Shown here one piece after another: positions 6,177 to 14,167 of a DNA stretch of 21,561 bases. Both the position numbers and the translations under genes were made by a program. The notes below the pieces were generated by a model. It saw only the letters and a program-made list of their open reading frames with translations. It did no database searches and was not told the DNA's origin. Source of the DNA: a virus. Where the stretch lies: positions 1-21,561 of IMG/VR virus record IMGVR_UViG_3300042914_002485; one strand, given 5' to 3'. Numbering within the stretch: position 1 is the first letter of the stretch; each line of letters starts with the position of its first letter.

Positions 6177-6457
6177 CGACCGAGCAGCTCGAAAAGGAGT
6201 TCGTCGCCGTGTTCGGCGATGGGGTCGCGACGCCGACGAAGCTCTGGGTCGATCACTTCCACGATTACCACACGTTCATTCGCGTCGTCTTCCCGAAGTT
6301 CACAGGGAAAGGGGCCGACCGGCTCCAGGATCTCCGAGACCGTCTGATGATCAAGTACGGATTCAAGCGGGCCGAGCTGTCGATCGTCGTCTTCATGGAC
6401 GACGACTCCTACGACTTCTTCGCAGCCCACCGGCTCCACATTCATCTCGCCGGTTGA
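6158..6457 (+). CDS. Hypothetical 99-residue protein
   Basis: ATG 6158 has GGAGGG a few bases upstream. The product is MACLHLTTEQLEKEFVAVFGDGVATPTKLWVDHFHDYHTFIRVVFPKFTGKGADRLQDLRDRLMIKYGFKRAELSIVVFMDDDSYDFFAAHRLHIHLAG, an alpha/beta-looking small soluble protein with a late acidic turn (MDDDSYD, about 80-86) and a His-rich end. No family is recognised. Its position just before the RusA gene suggests an accessory DNA-metabolism gene, on position only. Confidence 0.6.
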   Translation: MACLHLTTEQLEKEFVAVFGDGVATPTKLWVDHFHDYHTFIRVVFPKFTGKGADRLQDLRDRLMIKYGFKRAELSIVVFMDDDSYDFFAAHRLHIHLAG

Positions 6458-6504
6458 TTCGCAGGGCAGGAAATCTACGGTGAAGGTCCGCACGGAGGCG
6501 GATC

Positions 6505-6948
6505 GTGGAGTTCACCGTCGAGATACCAGGCGACGCCGTTCCGCAGCCGCGGGCACGAAGCACCCGCGGCGGCCGCATGTACACGCCGGACAACGGGATC
6601 GTCGCGTTCAAGCAGGCGGTCGGCCTGCTCGTGAAGGCCGAGGCGGCACGGCGGAGGATCTCACGGGACGATTCCTCCGCGTTCGTCCTCGAGGTCGTCT
6701 GTGTGTTCGGCCGCCCACTTTCCCACCTGACCACCTCGGGCGATCTGCGGACGACGGCTCCGGCCTGGCCGGGCCTGCGGTGTGGCGACTGGGACAATCT
6801 CGCGAAAGGCGTCCAGGACGCGATCACGAAGACCGGGGCCGTGTGGAAGGACGACTCGCAGGTCGTCGACGGCCGCTGCCTGAAACGCTACGCGATTTGT
6901 GGGGAAGGACCGCGGACAGGGATCACGATCCGGAGGCTGCCTCCGTGA
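6505..6948 (+). CDS. rusA: RusA-family Holliday junction resolvase
   Basis: A 147-residue protein with the RusA layout: beta strands at the N-terminus (MEFTVEIPGDAVPQPRARSTRGGRMYTP), then GDWDNLAKGVQDAIT with D95, D97 and D105, then VWKDDSQV with D116/D117. The paired D-x-D and the later Asp-Asp are the magnesium-binding residues by which RusA dimers cut four-way junctions symmetrically. Start GTG 6505 is preceded by GGAGG about five bases upstream. In phages RusA resolves replication and recombination intermediates before packaging, which fits the Sak4/SSB pair upstream. Its stop overlaps the next gene's GTG (GTGA). Confidence 0.9.
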   Translation: MEFTVEIPGDAVPQPRARSTRGGRMYTPDNGIVAFKQAVGLLVKAEAARRRISRDDSSAFVLEVVCVFGRPLSHLTTSGDLRTTAPAWPGLRCGDWDNLAKGVQDAITKTGAVWKDDSQVVDGRCLKRYAICGEGPRTGITIRRLPP

Positions 6949-7289
6949 GACGCCGCAGGCTCGCGGACGGTGATCGCGTGCTGACGGCCGCCGAGGAGCG
7001 GATCGTCCGGCGAGCTATCGCCGGCGGAGCAACGCGAGCCGAGGCGGCCGCGGCTGCGGGTGTGCCGGTGAAGCGGGTCTACCGTGCCCTTCACGGTCAA
7101 CTCTCCGACCTGCCTCCTGGGAAGCACGGCCCACGACCTGGCGTCGAGTATCCGCCCCAGCCCGAGTTCGTCGACCTTCCCGTCGAGGAAATCTACCGTC
7201 GCGCTGCCGAGCTGCGGGCCGAGCGATGGGGCGAGGACGAGACCGCGACGAGATGGAATCCGAGATTCACCCCGCTAGACGACGCGTAG
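6945..7289 (+). CDS. Small helix-turn-helix protein, possible late regulator
   Basis: A 114-residue basic protein starting at GTG 6945 (GTGA overlap; GGAGG at 6932-6936). Residues 14-50 (TAAEERIVRRAIAGGATRAEAAAAAGVPVKRVYRALHGQL) form a resolvase/homeodomain-like helix-turn-helix: an N-terminal helix, then a short helix, the GV turn and the recognition helix PVKRVYRAL. The remaining part (KHGPRPGVEYPPQPEFVDLPVEEIYRRAAELRAERW) ends in a helix. Lying as the last gene before the structural operon, it could control late transcription, as many phage late regulators do; alternatively it is a small DNA-packaging or terminase-like factor. Function inferred from HTH and position. Confidence 0.6.
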   Translation: MRRRRLADGDRVLTAAEERIVRRAIAGGATRAEAAAAAGVPVKRVYRALHGQLSDLPPGKHGPRPGVEYPPQPEFVDLPVEEIYRRAAELRAERWGEDETATRWNPRFTPLDDA

Positions 7290-7299
7290 GCTTTTCGTC

Positions 7300-7620
7300 A
7301 TGGCTACCGTATCCGCAACGCCCGGCACGCTGAACATCATCGTGAAGCAAGGCCAGGCCGTGTCGCAGCTCTTGGACTTCTCGATCTCGCTCACCGGCTA
7401 CACGTTCTCGGCCGAGATCGTGTCGGCCGTGACGTTCTCGACCGTCCAGGCCCTGACGGTGTCGACGGTGAACCTCGCGACCGGTCAGGTGAACGTCGGA
7501 CTGTCGGCCGCTAACGCGGCGAACGTCGCGGCCGGGACGTACCTGTGGCGTCTCGTCTGGACGCCGGCCGCGGGCAACGCCCAGACGGCCCTCGAGGGGA
7601 TCTGGGAGGTCGTCCGCTGA
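7300..7620 (+). CDS. Beta-sandwich baseplate/fibre-associated protein (BppU N-terminal-like)
   Basis: A 106-residue, Thr/Val/Ser-rich, all-beta protein: [33 protein letters not shown], then [51 protein letters not shown]. The pattern 'KQG ... DFSI.LTGYTF.AEI ... G.V.V.LS ... GTY.W.L ... L.G.W.V' resembles small immunoglobulin-like proteins found beside tail fibres and baseplate genes in many phages (BppU N-terminal style). Its stop TGA overlaps the ATG of the collagen-like fibre gene, supporting a partnership in the adsorption apparatus. It starts 10 bases after the HTH gene. Likely a virion component. Confidence 0.65.
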   Translation: MATVSATPGTLNIIVKQGQAVSQLLDFSISLTGYTFSAEIVSAVTFSTVQALTVSTVNLATGQVNVGLSAANAANVAAGTYLWRLVWTPAAGNAQTALEGIWEVVR

Positions 7621-9143
7621 TGCCGATCGAAGTAAACGTCACCGATCAGAACGTCCAGGTCTCCACCAGCGGCCAGACAGTGAACGCGTCGGTCTCTGGC
7701 GGCGTCGGGCCTGCGGGTCCGACCGGGGCCACCGGCGCGACTGGAGCGACGGGGCCGGCCGGGGCGACCGGGCCTGCGGGGGCCACGGGATCGCCTGGGG
7801 CCACAGGGGCCACAGGGGCCACAGGGGCCACAGGGGCCACGGGTCCGGCCGGGACGACGACCTGGGCCGGGATCACCGACAAGCCCGCGACGTTCGCGCC
7901 GTCGACCCACGCGTCGAGCCATGCCTCGGCCGGGTCCGACCCGATCACGGTCGGCACGGTGTCGGGGCGGATAGTCACGACGACGACCGGCGGAAAACTT
8001 TCGACCGGCACGATAGCGGACGTGGTTTCCGGACAGGCCGTCGCACCTTCGGCGGTGACGGTATCGCCGCCAAACGTAGCCGCTGGAAACTTTCCGGCGG
8101 ACTTGATTCCGTTTTCGATCACATACGACGCCGCCTCGGTTTTTACGGTAAACGCTCTCGGCGACGTGCAGACGCCAGGAGTGATCGAAGCCGCAGCTTT
8201 TAGTGGGGCTGTGGACGCGACAAATCTCACCGGCACGATCCCGACCGCTCGCCTGGCATCCGGCACGGCCTCGGCTTCGACCTACCTCCGCGGCGATCAA
8301 GTGTGGTCGCAATTCGACTTTCTTCCAGGACTTGACGACGCCGCCGACTGGAAGGCTCGTGTAACTGCGGCCGGCGGAAGTGTTTCAGATTCGACATACG
8401 CAGCGGTTCAGCGATTCTGCGTGTCGATTTCATCGTCCGGCCTTCGGACGAAAATGTATCGGCTTAACCTTTTCTGCGGCTCCAGCCTGACGAGTGCGCT
8501 CGTTCCGCTGTATCGAGGGCCGACTTTGTCTGGGACACAATTTGGGAATGCAACGGACACGAACGTCGGATTCGTAAGCGGAAACTACACCGAGACAGGC
8601 ACGGGCGGAGGACTGCTAGGTGACGGGTCTAGTAAATATCTAAACACCGGGTTCGCCGCTAACGCTTTGCCAGATATTGGAAACCGACACCTAGCGGCGT
8701 ATATCAGGTCTTACTCGACAGGTAACTACAAGGTAAGAATCGGAACGCGAGATACTGGCGACACGAAATGGTTCACGCTGTGGAAGGGGATAACGCAAGG
8801 ATTCTCGGCGAAAGACGTTCCTTTTTTCGCGTCTTTCACAAGCACCAGAACGGGCGGGTTTCTTGTTGGAACAATGGACGCTCCAGCGTCCGGACACTCA
8901 ATCTACGAAGACGACGCTCTCCAGAATACCGCGACTTCTGGGGCTAACATCACGACCGTATCGTCTAAAAGTCTGTATGTTTTTGCGCTGAACGACTACA
9001 GCCCGTCGAGCGGGTCGGCGTCTACATTCACGGATGAGCGCATGCAGGGCTACTCGATCGGACTCAATCTGACGGCTGGTCAAGTCGCGGCCTACTCCGG
9101 AATCATGCGAGCGTTTCAGGCTTCGCTCGGGAGAAATGTGTGA
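7620..9143 (+). CDS. Tail fibre with collagen-like repeats
   Basis: A 507-residue protein starting at ATG 7620, overlapping the previous stop. After a short beta N-terminus ([28 protein letters not shown]), residues about 31-80 are G-x-y triplets ([19 protein letters not shown] ...), a collagen-like trimeric rod. [30 protein letters not shown] and [28 protein letters not shown] are typical fibre shaft and connector motifs. The C-terminal half (about 235-507: [22 protein letters not shown] ... LNLFCGS ... [15 protein letters not shown] ... [27 protein letters not shown]) looks like a beta-sandwich lectin-like head domain. From about 8400 on, base composition is clearly less GC-rich than in the rest of the structural genes, a sign of exchange of the receptor-binding end. 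Role: host recognition. Confidence 0.82.
   Translation: MPIEVNVTDQNVQVSTSGQTVNASVSGGVGPAGPTGATGATGATGPAGATGPAGATGSPGATGATGATGATGATGPAGTTTWAGITDKPATFAPSTHASSHASAGSDPITVGTVSGRIVTTTTGGKLSTGTIADVVSGQAVAPSAVTVSPPNVAAGNFPADLIPFSITYDAASVFTVNALGDVQTPGVIEAAAFSGAVDATNLTGTIPTARLASGTASASTYLRGDQVWSQFDFLPGLDDAADWKARVTAAGGSVSDSTYAAVQRFCVSISSSGLRTKMYRLNLFCGSSLTSALVPLYRGPTLSGTQFGNATDTNVGFVSGNYTETGTGGGLLGDGSSKYLNTGFAANALPDIGNRHLAAYIRSYSTGNYKVRIGTRDTGDTKWFTLWKGITQGFSAKDVPFFASFTSTRTGGFLVGTMDAPASGHSIYEDDALQNTATSGANITTVSSKSLYVFALNDYSPSSGSASTFTDERMQGYSIGLNLTAGQVAAYSGIMRAFQASLGRNV
7797..7841 (+). repeat. Five tandem copies of a 9-bp collagen-coding unit
   Basis: GGGGCCACA is repeated without change at 7797, 7806, 7815 and 7824, and the fifth copy at 7833 differs only in its last base. 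Each copy encodes a GAT triplet. Perfect identity at third positions in a region where other GxT codons vary points to recent slippage expansion, so the length of the fibre rod may differ between relatives. Confidence 0.9.
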
Positions 9144-9685
9144 AACTCTCAGACTTTCAGCTTCCCGTTCGGTATGAAAACGCTCGCGAGTTTGCCGTCG
9201 TTCTCGACGAGAGCGACGCGGCCGATGTGTGCCTCGCGTCTTCTGGCAGCGTCGAGCCTCGAGCCATGTCTGACGGACGGTTTTTTATGCCGGGAGACAT
9301 TCTGTCGGAGGTCGGCGCAGGAGGTATTCACGAGCTGTGGTTTCTGTCGCTCGACACTGATCGAGTAAAAGACTGGACTGTTATGCCGTCGGCCGATGCT
9401 GTCGCGCTGCTGCCTTGTCCGCGTGCTATCGGCGATCAATGCCCAGAGAACGTGTCGGCACGACAGATCCGACTCTGGCTGGTCACTAACGGCATTTCCC
9501 TAGCGACCGTCGACGCAACGATTGACTCGATCGCAGACGCGGCGACTCGCGACACAGTACGCGTCGAGTGGGACTACGCTCCGTATATCGAGCGGTCTCA
9601 CAGATTCCTTGTGCCTCTCGCCGCAGCCCTGGGGCTCGACGAGGCCGGAGTCGATCAAGCATTCCGCGAGGCCGCGACCCTGTGA
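9140..9685 (+). CDS. Tail fibre-associated protein
   Basis: A 181-residue protein starting at GTG 9140 (GTGA with the fibre stop). Residues 1-95 are beta-rich ([33 protein letters not shown] ...). Residues about 105-181 ([77 protein letters not shown]) match a helical C-terminal domain seen at the ends of many phage tail fibre-adjacent proteins: S-x-R-Q-x-R, then W-x-x-A/Y, then R-x-H/S, then LGLDxxxxDxxFxxAxxL. Such proteins act as fibre assembly factors or fibre accessory subunits. The AT-richer composition matches the 3' half of the fibre gene, so the two probably travelled together. Confidence 0.65.
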   Translation: MKLSDFQLPVRYENAREFAVVLDESDAADVCLASSGSVEPRAMSDGRFFMPGDILSEVGAGGIHELWFLSLDTDRVKDWTVMPSADAVALLPCPRAIGDQCPENVSARQIRLWLVTNGISLATVDATIDSIADAATRDTVRVEWDYAPYIERSHRFLVPLAAALGLDEAGVDQAFREAATL

Positions 9686-9978
9686 CGCAACGCGTCGAAC
9701 GCTGGCAGCCTCCGCGTATGCGTCGCACAACCGCGACGAAGGAGGTCGCCCACTATCGGACCGCCGACTGGAAGGCTCGCCGGCTGCGAATCCTGCGGAG
9801 GGACGCCTTCGTGTGTCGTGCCTGCTCTCGCGTGGTCTACGGCCAGGCCGCCCACGTCGACCACATCCAGCCCCTCGAGGAAGGCGGGACTGACGAGGAC
9901 AAGAACCTACAGACCCTGTGCCAGTCATGCCACGGGACGAAGACCAGGGAAGAGCAGCGGAGGCGAGGCAGGCTGTGA
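9682..9978 (+). CDS. HNH endonuclease of the packaging cluster
   Basis: A 98-residue HNH nuclease. C45-x2-C48 (FVCRACS) and C80-x2-C83 (LCQSCHGTK) bind the structural zinc; HVDHIQPLEEGGTDEDKNLQTLCQSCH supplies D60-H61, N75 and H84 of the beta-beta-alpha-metal site. GTG 9682 overlaps the previous stop (GTGA) and gives the 98-residue form; ATG 9718 is a possible alternative start. HNH proteins encoded just before the terminase genes are known in several HK97-like phages to work with terminase in cutting concatemeric DNA at cos sites. The gene order here fits that role rather than a homing endonuclease. Confidence 0.85.
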   Translation: MTQRVERWQPPRMRRTTATKEVAHYRTADWKARRLRILRRDAFVCRACSRVVYGQAAHVDHIQPLEEGGTDEDKNLQTLCQSCHGTKTREEQRRRGRL

Positions 9979-10442
9979 TTCACATCGTCACCGGCCATAT
10001 CTGCTCGGGGAAGACGACGTTCGTCCGCGAGCACGCGAGACGCGGCGACGTGATCATTGATATGGATCTCCTGGCCCATGCCATGACGACCGACGACATC
10101 GCGGACCACGACTACCCCGACCACGTCGGCGAGATCGCGAGGGCCGCTCGCTGGCACGCGATCGACGCTGCGGTCCGCCTTCACACCTCGGGGACGTTCG
10201 ACGTGTGGATCGTCCACGCGTATCCCGAGGCACGCGATTACGTCACCTACAGACGCATGGCAGCCACATGGCACGAGATCGAGGCGGAGCATGGCACGCT
10301 CCGTGATCGGGCCACACGCGAGCGGCCAGAGCGGTTCCGTCGCGTCCTCGAGGCCCGGATGGCCGAGGGGGTGGGGTCGGCCGCGGGGCCAAAAAAGGAC
10401 GGAAGACCCCACGAGCCCTCGACGCGAATATTTGGGGAGTAA
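9975..10442 (+). CDS. P-loop NTPase / kinase-like protein
   Basis: A 155-residue protein. The N-terminus MIHIVTGHICSGKTTFVREHARRGDVIIDMDLLAHAM carries Walker A G7-H-I-C-S-G-K-T14 right after the first beta strand and a D29-x-D31 after the second, the layout of small AAA_33/zeta-like kinases. DVWIVHAYPEARDYVTYRRM (about 76-95) is the third strand and following helix; R-rich ATRERPERFRRVLEARM may be the lid or arginine segment. Start GTG 9975 overlaps the HNH stop (GTGA). Short P-loop proteins next to HNH and terminase genes occur in other phages, perhaps nucleic-acid or nucleotide kinases aiding packaging or DNA end repair; the substrate cannot be read. Confidence 0.7.
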   Translation: MIHIVTGHICSGKTTFVREHARRGDVIIDMDLLAHAMTTDDIADHDYPDHVGEIARAARWHAIDAAVRLHTSGTFDVWIVHAYPEARDYVTYRRMAATWHEIEAEHGTLRDRATRERPERFRRVLEARMAEGVGSAAGPKKDGRPHEPSTRIFGE

Positions 10443-10448
10443 CAAAAA

Positions 10449-10931
10449 ATGGGAAGTAGAGGTCCGGCCCCGCAGCCCGGCAGCTCCGAGAGCAAACGCG
10501 GCCGAAACACGATGTACCGGAAGACTCCCGCCGTCGTGCCGGCCGGAGGCGTCGCCGTCCCCGCGAGCGTGCAGCTCGTGCCGGCGGCCGCCGCGTTCTG
10601 GGACCGCGTCGCCCCGACGCTGATCGCCGACGGCCGACTCGTCCCCGAGCAGGCCGACGCGTTCGCGATCCTGTGCCGGCTCCACTCCGAGATCCGACTC
10701 CTCGAGGACCAGGTCCTGGCCGAGGGCTTCGTGACCGCGACCGACAAGGGCCAGGCCGCGAGCCCCGTGGCGAAACTGCTCCGTGACTCGCGCCGCGACT
10801 TCGTCACACTGGCGAGGGACTTCGGACTGACGGCAGCCGCTGCCGCCCGTATCCCGCAGGACCCCAAGAATGGCGAAGAAGAAGACGACCCCGAAGCCGC
10901 GATCCTCGCGAAGCTCTCCGTCCGCGGGTAA
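10449..10931 (+). CDS. terS: Terminase small subunit, P27 family-like
   Basis: A 160-residue protein beginning MGSRGPAPQPGSSESKRG, the basic 'GxRGPxP' start characteristic of P27/phage_terS_P27 proteins, followed by helices (PAAAAFWDRVAPTLIADGRLVPEQADAFAILCRLHSEIRLLEDQVLAEGFVT) and KGQAASPVAKLLRDSRRDFVTLARDFGLTAAAAARI, the usual C-terminal core. It recognises viral DNA and recruits the large subunit. GGGGAG lies about ten bases before ATG 10449. Its last 62 bases overlap the large-subunit gene in another frame, a longer overlap than elsewhere in the window, so the acidic C-tail (EEEDDPEAAILAKL) is encoded over the large subunit's basic N-tail. Confidence 0.82.
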   Translation: MGSRGPAPQPGSSESKRGRNTMYRKTPAVVPAGGVAVPASVQLVPAAAAFWDRVAPTLIADGRLVPEQADAFAILCRLHSEIRLLEDQVLAEGFVTATDKGQAASPVAKLLRDSRRDFVTLARDFGLTAAAAARIPQDPKNGEEEDDPEAAILAKLSVRG

Positions 10932-12516
10932 ACCGCTCGACCCGAAGAAGCGGCCGGAGTATCTGCCGGGCTACAAGTGGGACGAGGACGCGGCCCAGGC
11001 CCCGGTCGACTTCGTCCAGGGGCTGTGTCGACACCCAGACGAACGCGGCGGAGATCCGAAGCGGATCGAGCTGATCGAGTGGCAGGCCGAGAAGGTCCTT
11101 CGTCCGCTCTTCGGCTGGCGTCGCCCCGACGGACGCCTCCGGTTCCGTCGCGCCGGGATCTTCGTCCCGAAGAAGAACCGAAAGTCGAGCCTGATGTCGC
11201 AGCTCGCCCAGTACATGGCGACTTGTCACGCTCCGGCCCAGGACGTGTTCCTCGCGGCGAACGACCGCCTCCAGGCTCGGACGATGTATCGCATGGTCCG
11301 GCAGTCGGTCGAGGCGAGCCCGCAGCTATCGAAGCGGCTCGAGGTCGTCGACTCGCGGAGCATCATCCGGAACCGCGAGACCGGGAAGGAGATCCGCTGT
11401 CTGTCCTCCGACTCGTGGCGGAATGAAGGCCTAAACGGCTCGGTGATCCTGGACGAGATCCATAGTTTCCGATCGCCCGACCTGGTCGACGCGTTGATCT
11501 ACGCGACCCGTGGCACGGCGAACGGTCTCGTGATCTCGATCTCCACGGCGGGCTCCGATCGAAACGGGATCGGCTGGCGTTGGTGGCAGGACTGCGAGCT
11601 GGTGATCAAGGATCCGAAGGCGAACCCGACCTTCTACGGTCTGATCTACGCGGCCGACGAGGACGACGACTTCTCCGACCCGAAGGTCTGGCGGAAGGCG
11701 AACCCTTCGATGGGGATCGCGTTCCCCGAGGACGAGTTCGCGGCCGACTACCAGGACGCACAGACCGACCCGCGGAAGATGTCGAAGTTCCTCCGCTACT
11801 CGCTGAACGTCTGGCAGGCCGGCGACTCGCGCTGGTTCGTCCCTCCGCTCGACTGGTCGGCCTGCTCCGCCGGTCCGCTCGATCCGACCGAGGGCCGGCC
11901 GTGCTGGGTCGGCGTCGACCTGGCGTCTAATCTCGACATGACGGCGGCCGCGTTCGTGTTCAAGGAGTCGGACGGCTCCTATTCGGTCGAGTGGCGCTAC
12001 TGGGTCCCACGCGAGACCGTGGCCGACCGCGTCCGCGAAGGGATCCCATACGACTCCTGGATCCGCGACGGCTGGGTGACCGTCACCGACGGACACCGGC
12101 TCGATCACGAGAGCGTCGCTCGCGACATCATCGCGTATGGAGAGACCCACGAGATCAAGGCCGTGGGCTGCGACCCCTGGCAGGCCGGAGCCCTGGAGAC
12201 GCTGCTCCAGCGTGAAGGGATCACGACGAAGGACATAGCGCAGCGGACCGCGACGCTCAACTCGCCATGTAAACTCCTCGAGGCCCTGGTCGTCGAGAAG
12301 CGGCTCCGCACGGGCGGGAATCCGGTCGCCCAGTGGAACGCGAACAATGTGTGCGTCTACACCGACCCCACCGGGATGATCAAGCCCGACAAGGCGAAGA
12401 GTACGGAGAAGATCGACGGCGTCGCGGCTCTCGTGAATGCCCTCGCTCTCGCGTCCACCGACGAGGACACGGGGACCGGCCGGAGCCTCGACGAGTGGCG
12501 GATCCGCGTCCTGTAG
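10870..12516 (+). CDS. terL: Terminase large subunit (HK97/P27-partner type)
   Basis: A 548-residue packaging motor. The ATPase domain has a degenerate Walker A FVPKKNRKSSLMS (P-loop 100-107, K105), and Walker B SVILDE with D195/E196, then STAGSD (226-230) as the coupling motif. The nuclease domain shows CWVGVDLASNLDMTA with metal ligand D350, and EKIDGVAALVNALALA with D516, plus WYVP-type linker sequences. These are the RNase H-like sites that cut concatemers. The first 30 residues are Lys/Ser/Pro-rich and disordered. Length and motifs fit the Terminase_1 family. The gene ends at 12516, and a 61-base non-coding gap precedes the portal gene. Confidence 0.93.
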   Translation: MAKKKTTPKPRSSRSSPSAGKPLDPKKRPEYLPGYKWDEDAAQAPVDFVQGLCRHPDERGGDPKRIELIEWQAEKVLRPLFGWRRPDGRLRFRRAGIFVPKKNRKSSLMSQLAQYMATCHAPAQDVFLAANDRLQARTMYRMVRQSVEASPQLSKRLEVVDSRSIIRNRETGKEIRCLSSDSWRNEGLNGSVILDEIHSFRSPDLVDALIYATRGTANGLVISISTAGSDRNGIGWRWWQDCELVIKDPKANPTFYGLIYAADEDDDFSDPKVWRKANPSMGIAFPEDEFAADYQDAQTDPRKMSKFLRYSLNVWQAGDSRWFVPPLDWSACSAGPLDPTEGRPCWVGVDLASNLDMTAAAFVFKESDGSYSVEWRYWVPRETVADRVREGIPYDSWIRDGWVTVTDGHRLDHESVARDIIAYGETHEIKAVGCDPWQAGALETLLQREGITTKDIAQRTATLNSPCKLLEALVVEKRLRTGGNPVAQWNANNVCVYTDPTGMIKPDKAKSTEKIDGVAALVNALALASTDEDTGTGRSLDEWRIRVL

Positions 12517-12550
12517 CGAGATTCTGCCCGGCAGGCCGCTGGGATATTGG
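12516..12550 (+). promoter_or_regulatory. Intergenic element, copy 1 (before portal)
   Basis: GCGAGATTCTGCC at 12516-12528 is identical to 18425-18437 before the major capsid gene. Both are followed by a similar CGGC(A)GGCC block and by ATAT (12544-12547 here; 18451-18454 there). It begins on the last base of the TerL stop. TTCTGC and TATTGG, 17 bases apart, could be read as a very weak -35/-10 pair, but the match to sigma70 consensus is poor. CTGC-CCG-GCAG can form a small stem here. Possible late promoter or RNA processing/leader element. Confidence 0.4.
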
Positions 12551-12577
12551 CGGGCACCGTCCACGAGGTCGCCGCCC

Positions 12578-14167
12578 GTGCCCGAAAAGAAGCCCAGCCG
12601 CAAGCCGACCGCCAATGGAGGCCGCGGCAGCCGCCGCCGCTCCCCGGCGAAGGCCGCCGCGGCCGCTCGCGTTATCTCGTTTCGGTCGACCTCGCTCGGG
12701 TCGCCCTACGCGTTCGGAGCGATCTCTCCGGGGAACATCGGACCCGAGACCGCGATCCGCGTCTCCTCGATTTTCGGGGTCGTGCGCTGGATCGCTCAGG
12801 CCGTCGCGATCTGCCCTGTGCAGATCATGCGGCAGCGGCCCGACGGACGCCGCGAGAAGGCCGACATCCCGGCCGCCTACACGCTCCGCAAGCGGCCAAA
12901 CCGCTGGCAGTCGGCGTTCGACTTCTACCTGCTGCAAGCCTACTGGGCGGCCCTCCACGGGAACGGCTACGCGAGGATTCTCTCCGGCGACCGCGGCTGG
13001 ATGTCGCAGCTCGTGCCCATGCACCCGTCGCGGGTGAAGGTCGAGCAGCTCGACGACTACTCGCTGTCTTACAAGTTCTGGACGGACCGCGGAGTGTGGG
13101 AGACGATCCCACAGGAGCAGGTCCTTCACTGGAAGTGGATCAGCGACAACGGAATCGTCGGGCACGCTCCGGCCGAGATGTGCGCGACCTCGATCCGCCT
13201 GGCTCAGAAGCTCGACACCGCGGCGACCGCGTTCTGGGACAACTCCGCCCGGCCCGACATGGTCCTCGAGACCGACGAGCGAATCCCCGACGAAGCGGTC
13301 GACGCTCTTCGCGAGTCGCTCCACCAGGTCTACGGCGGAGCCGAGAACCGCGGGAAGGCCGCCGTCCTCCCGAAGAAAACGCGACTGAAGCCGATCGACT
13401 CAAACTCGATGGAGGCGTCGCAGTTCCAGGAGCTGCGAGACGCGATCCTGCCGGACGTGTGCCGTCACTGGGGAGTCCCTTCGACGCTCCTCGGTGACGC
13501 GAAGATGAACAAGTACAGCACGGTCGAGCAGGAGCACCTATCCGCCCAGGTCTGGTGCCTCCTGCCCTGGGCTCGCCGCATGGAGTCGCCGATCGACATG
13601 GCGCTGCAGCCGGTCTACGGCGAGGACGTATACGCGAAGCTCGACACGCGAGGGATCCTCCGGGCCGACACGGCTGGCCGGGCTGCCCTGTATCAAACGC
13701 TCTGGAACCTCGGAGCAATCACGCCGAACGAGATAAGAGACAGGGAAGACTTCGAGCTGCTCGACACCGAGGCCGCGAACCAGACCTACATCCAACTCGG
13801 GTTCTCAACGCTCGACGCCGCGGCCGCCCAGGCCGGGGCCGCCGGGGGCGAGCCGCTGCCGCCCGCCGCCGAGGACTCGCCGGACGATCAGTCGTCCGAA
13901 GGCGAGAGCGTCGACCAGGCCGGCGGGTTCGCTCTCGGCCAGTACGTCTACTTCGACGGCGGCGAGGGAACGATCGAGCACTTGATGACCGACGGCGTCC
14001 TCGGTGTCGAAGGGTCGCCCTTCGCGATCTCCGCGTCGCCCGACTCGCCGGCCGCCTCGGTTCGCATTCACGACGGCGGGCAGGCGACCGAGTTCACGGT
14101 CGGGAAGCGAGTCTCGGACCTGTCGGCGGATCCCATGGACGGAGGCGAGAACGATGTCGCAAGTTGA
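12578..14167 (+). CDS. Portal protein (HK97 family) with extra C-terminal domain
   Basis: A 529-residue protein from GTG 12578 (GAGG about ten bases upstream; starts further upstream would overlap TerL and give low-complexity sequence). The basic N-tail PEKKPSRKPTANGGRGSRRR is followed by the HK97 portal core: SIFGVVRWIAQAVAICPVQIM, LRKRPNRWQSAFDFYLLQAYWAALHGNGYARI, LVPMHPSRVKV, VLHWKWISDNGIVGHAP, ILPDVCRHWGVPSTLLGD and YSTVEQEHLSAQVWCLLPWARRMESPIDMAL. It forms the dodecameric DNA gate at one head vertex. Residues about 449-515 (FALGQYVYFDGGEGTIEHLMTDGVLGVEG ... ASVRIHDGGQATEFTVGKRVSDL) add a small beta-barrel-like domain after an acidic linker, beyond the usual ~400-residue family length. 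The 3' end overlaps the protease gene by 14 bases. Confidence 0.9.
   Translation: MPEKKPSRKPTANGGRGSRRRSPAKAAAAARVISFRSTSLGSPYAFGAISPGNIGPETAIRVSSIFGVVRWIAQAVAICPVQIMRQRPDGRREKADIPAAYTLRKRPNRWQSAFDFYLLQAYWAALHGNGYARILSGDRGWMSQLVPMHPSRVKVEQLDDYSLSYKFWTDRGVWETIPQEQVLHWKWISDNGIVGHAPAEMCATSIRLAQKLDTAATAFWDNSARPDMVLETDERIPDEAVDALRESLHQVYGGAENRGKAAVLPKKTRLKPIDSNSMEASQFQELRDAILPDVCRHWGVPSTLLGDAKMNKYSTVEQEHLSAQVWCLLPWARRMESPIDMALQPVYGEDVYAKLDTRGILRADTAGRAALYQTLWNLGAITPNEIRDREDFELLDTEAANQTYIQLGFSTLDAAAAQAGAAGGEPLPPAAEDSPDDQSSEGESVDQAGGFALGQYVYFDGGEGTIEHLMTDGVLGVEGSPFAISASPDSPAASVRIHDGGQATEFTVGKRVSDLSADPMDGGENDVAS

Noticed and set aside
10388-10400. Run of six A in the P-loop gene as a programmed frameshift site
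   Set aside because: The gene ends normally shortly after, the codons read AAA AAG in frame without a proper heptamer, and no downstream frame continues a recognisable protein.
12437-12577. Longer N-terminus for the portal protein starting inside the terminase gene
   Set aside because: The added residues are Ser/Pro/Arg/Gly shadow sequence, no ribosome binding site is seen, and it would run through the repeated intergenic element.
11431-12615. Minus-strand open frame of 394 codons opposite the large terminase
   Set aside because: Low-complexity Arg/Asp/Val composition without motifs, lying antisense to a motif-confirmed terminase; same explanation applies to 195-1316, 9837-10685 and 12380-13324 on the minus strand.
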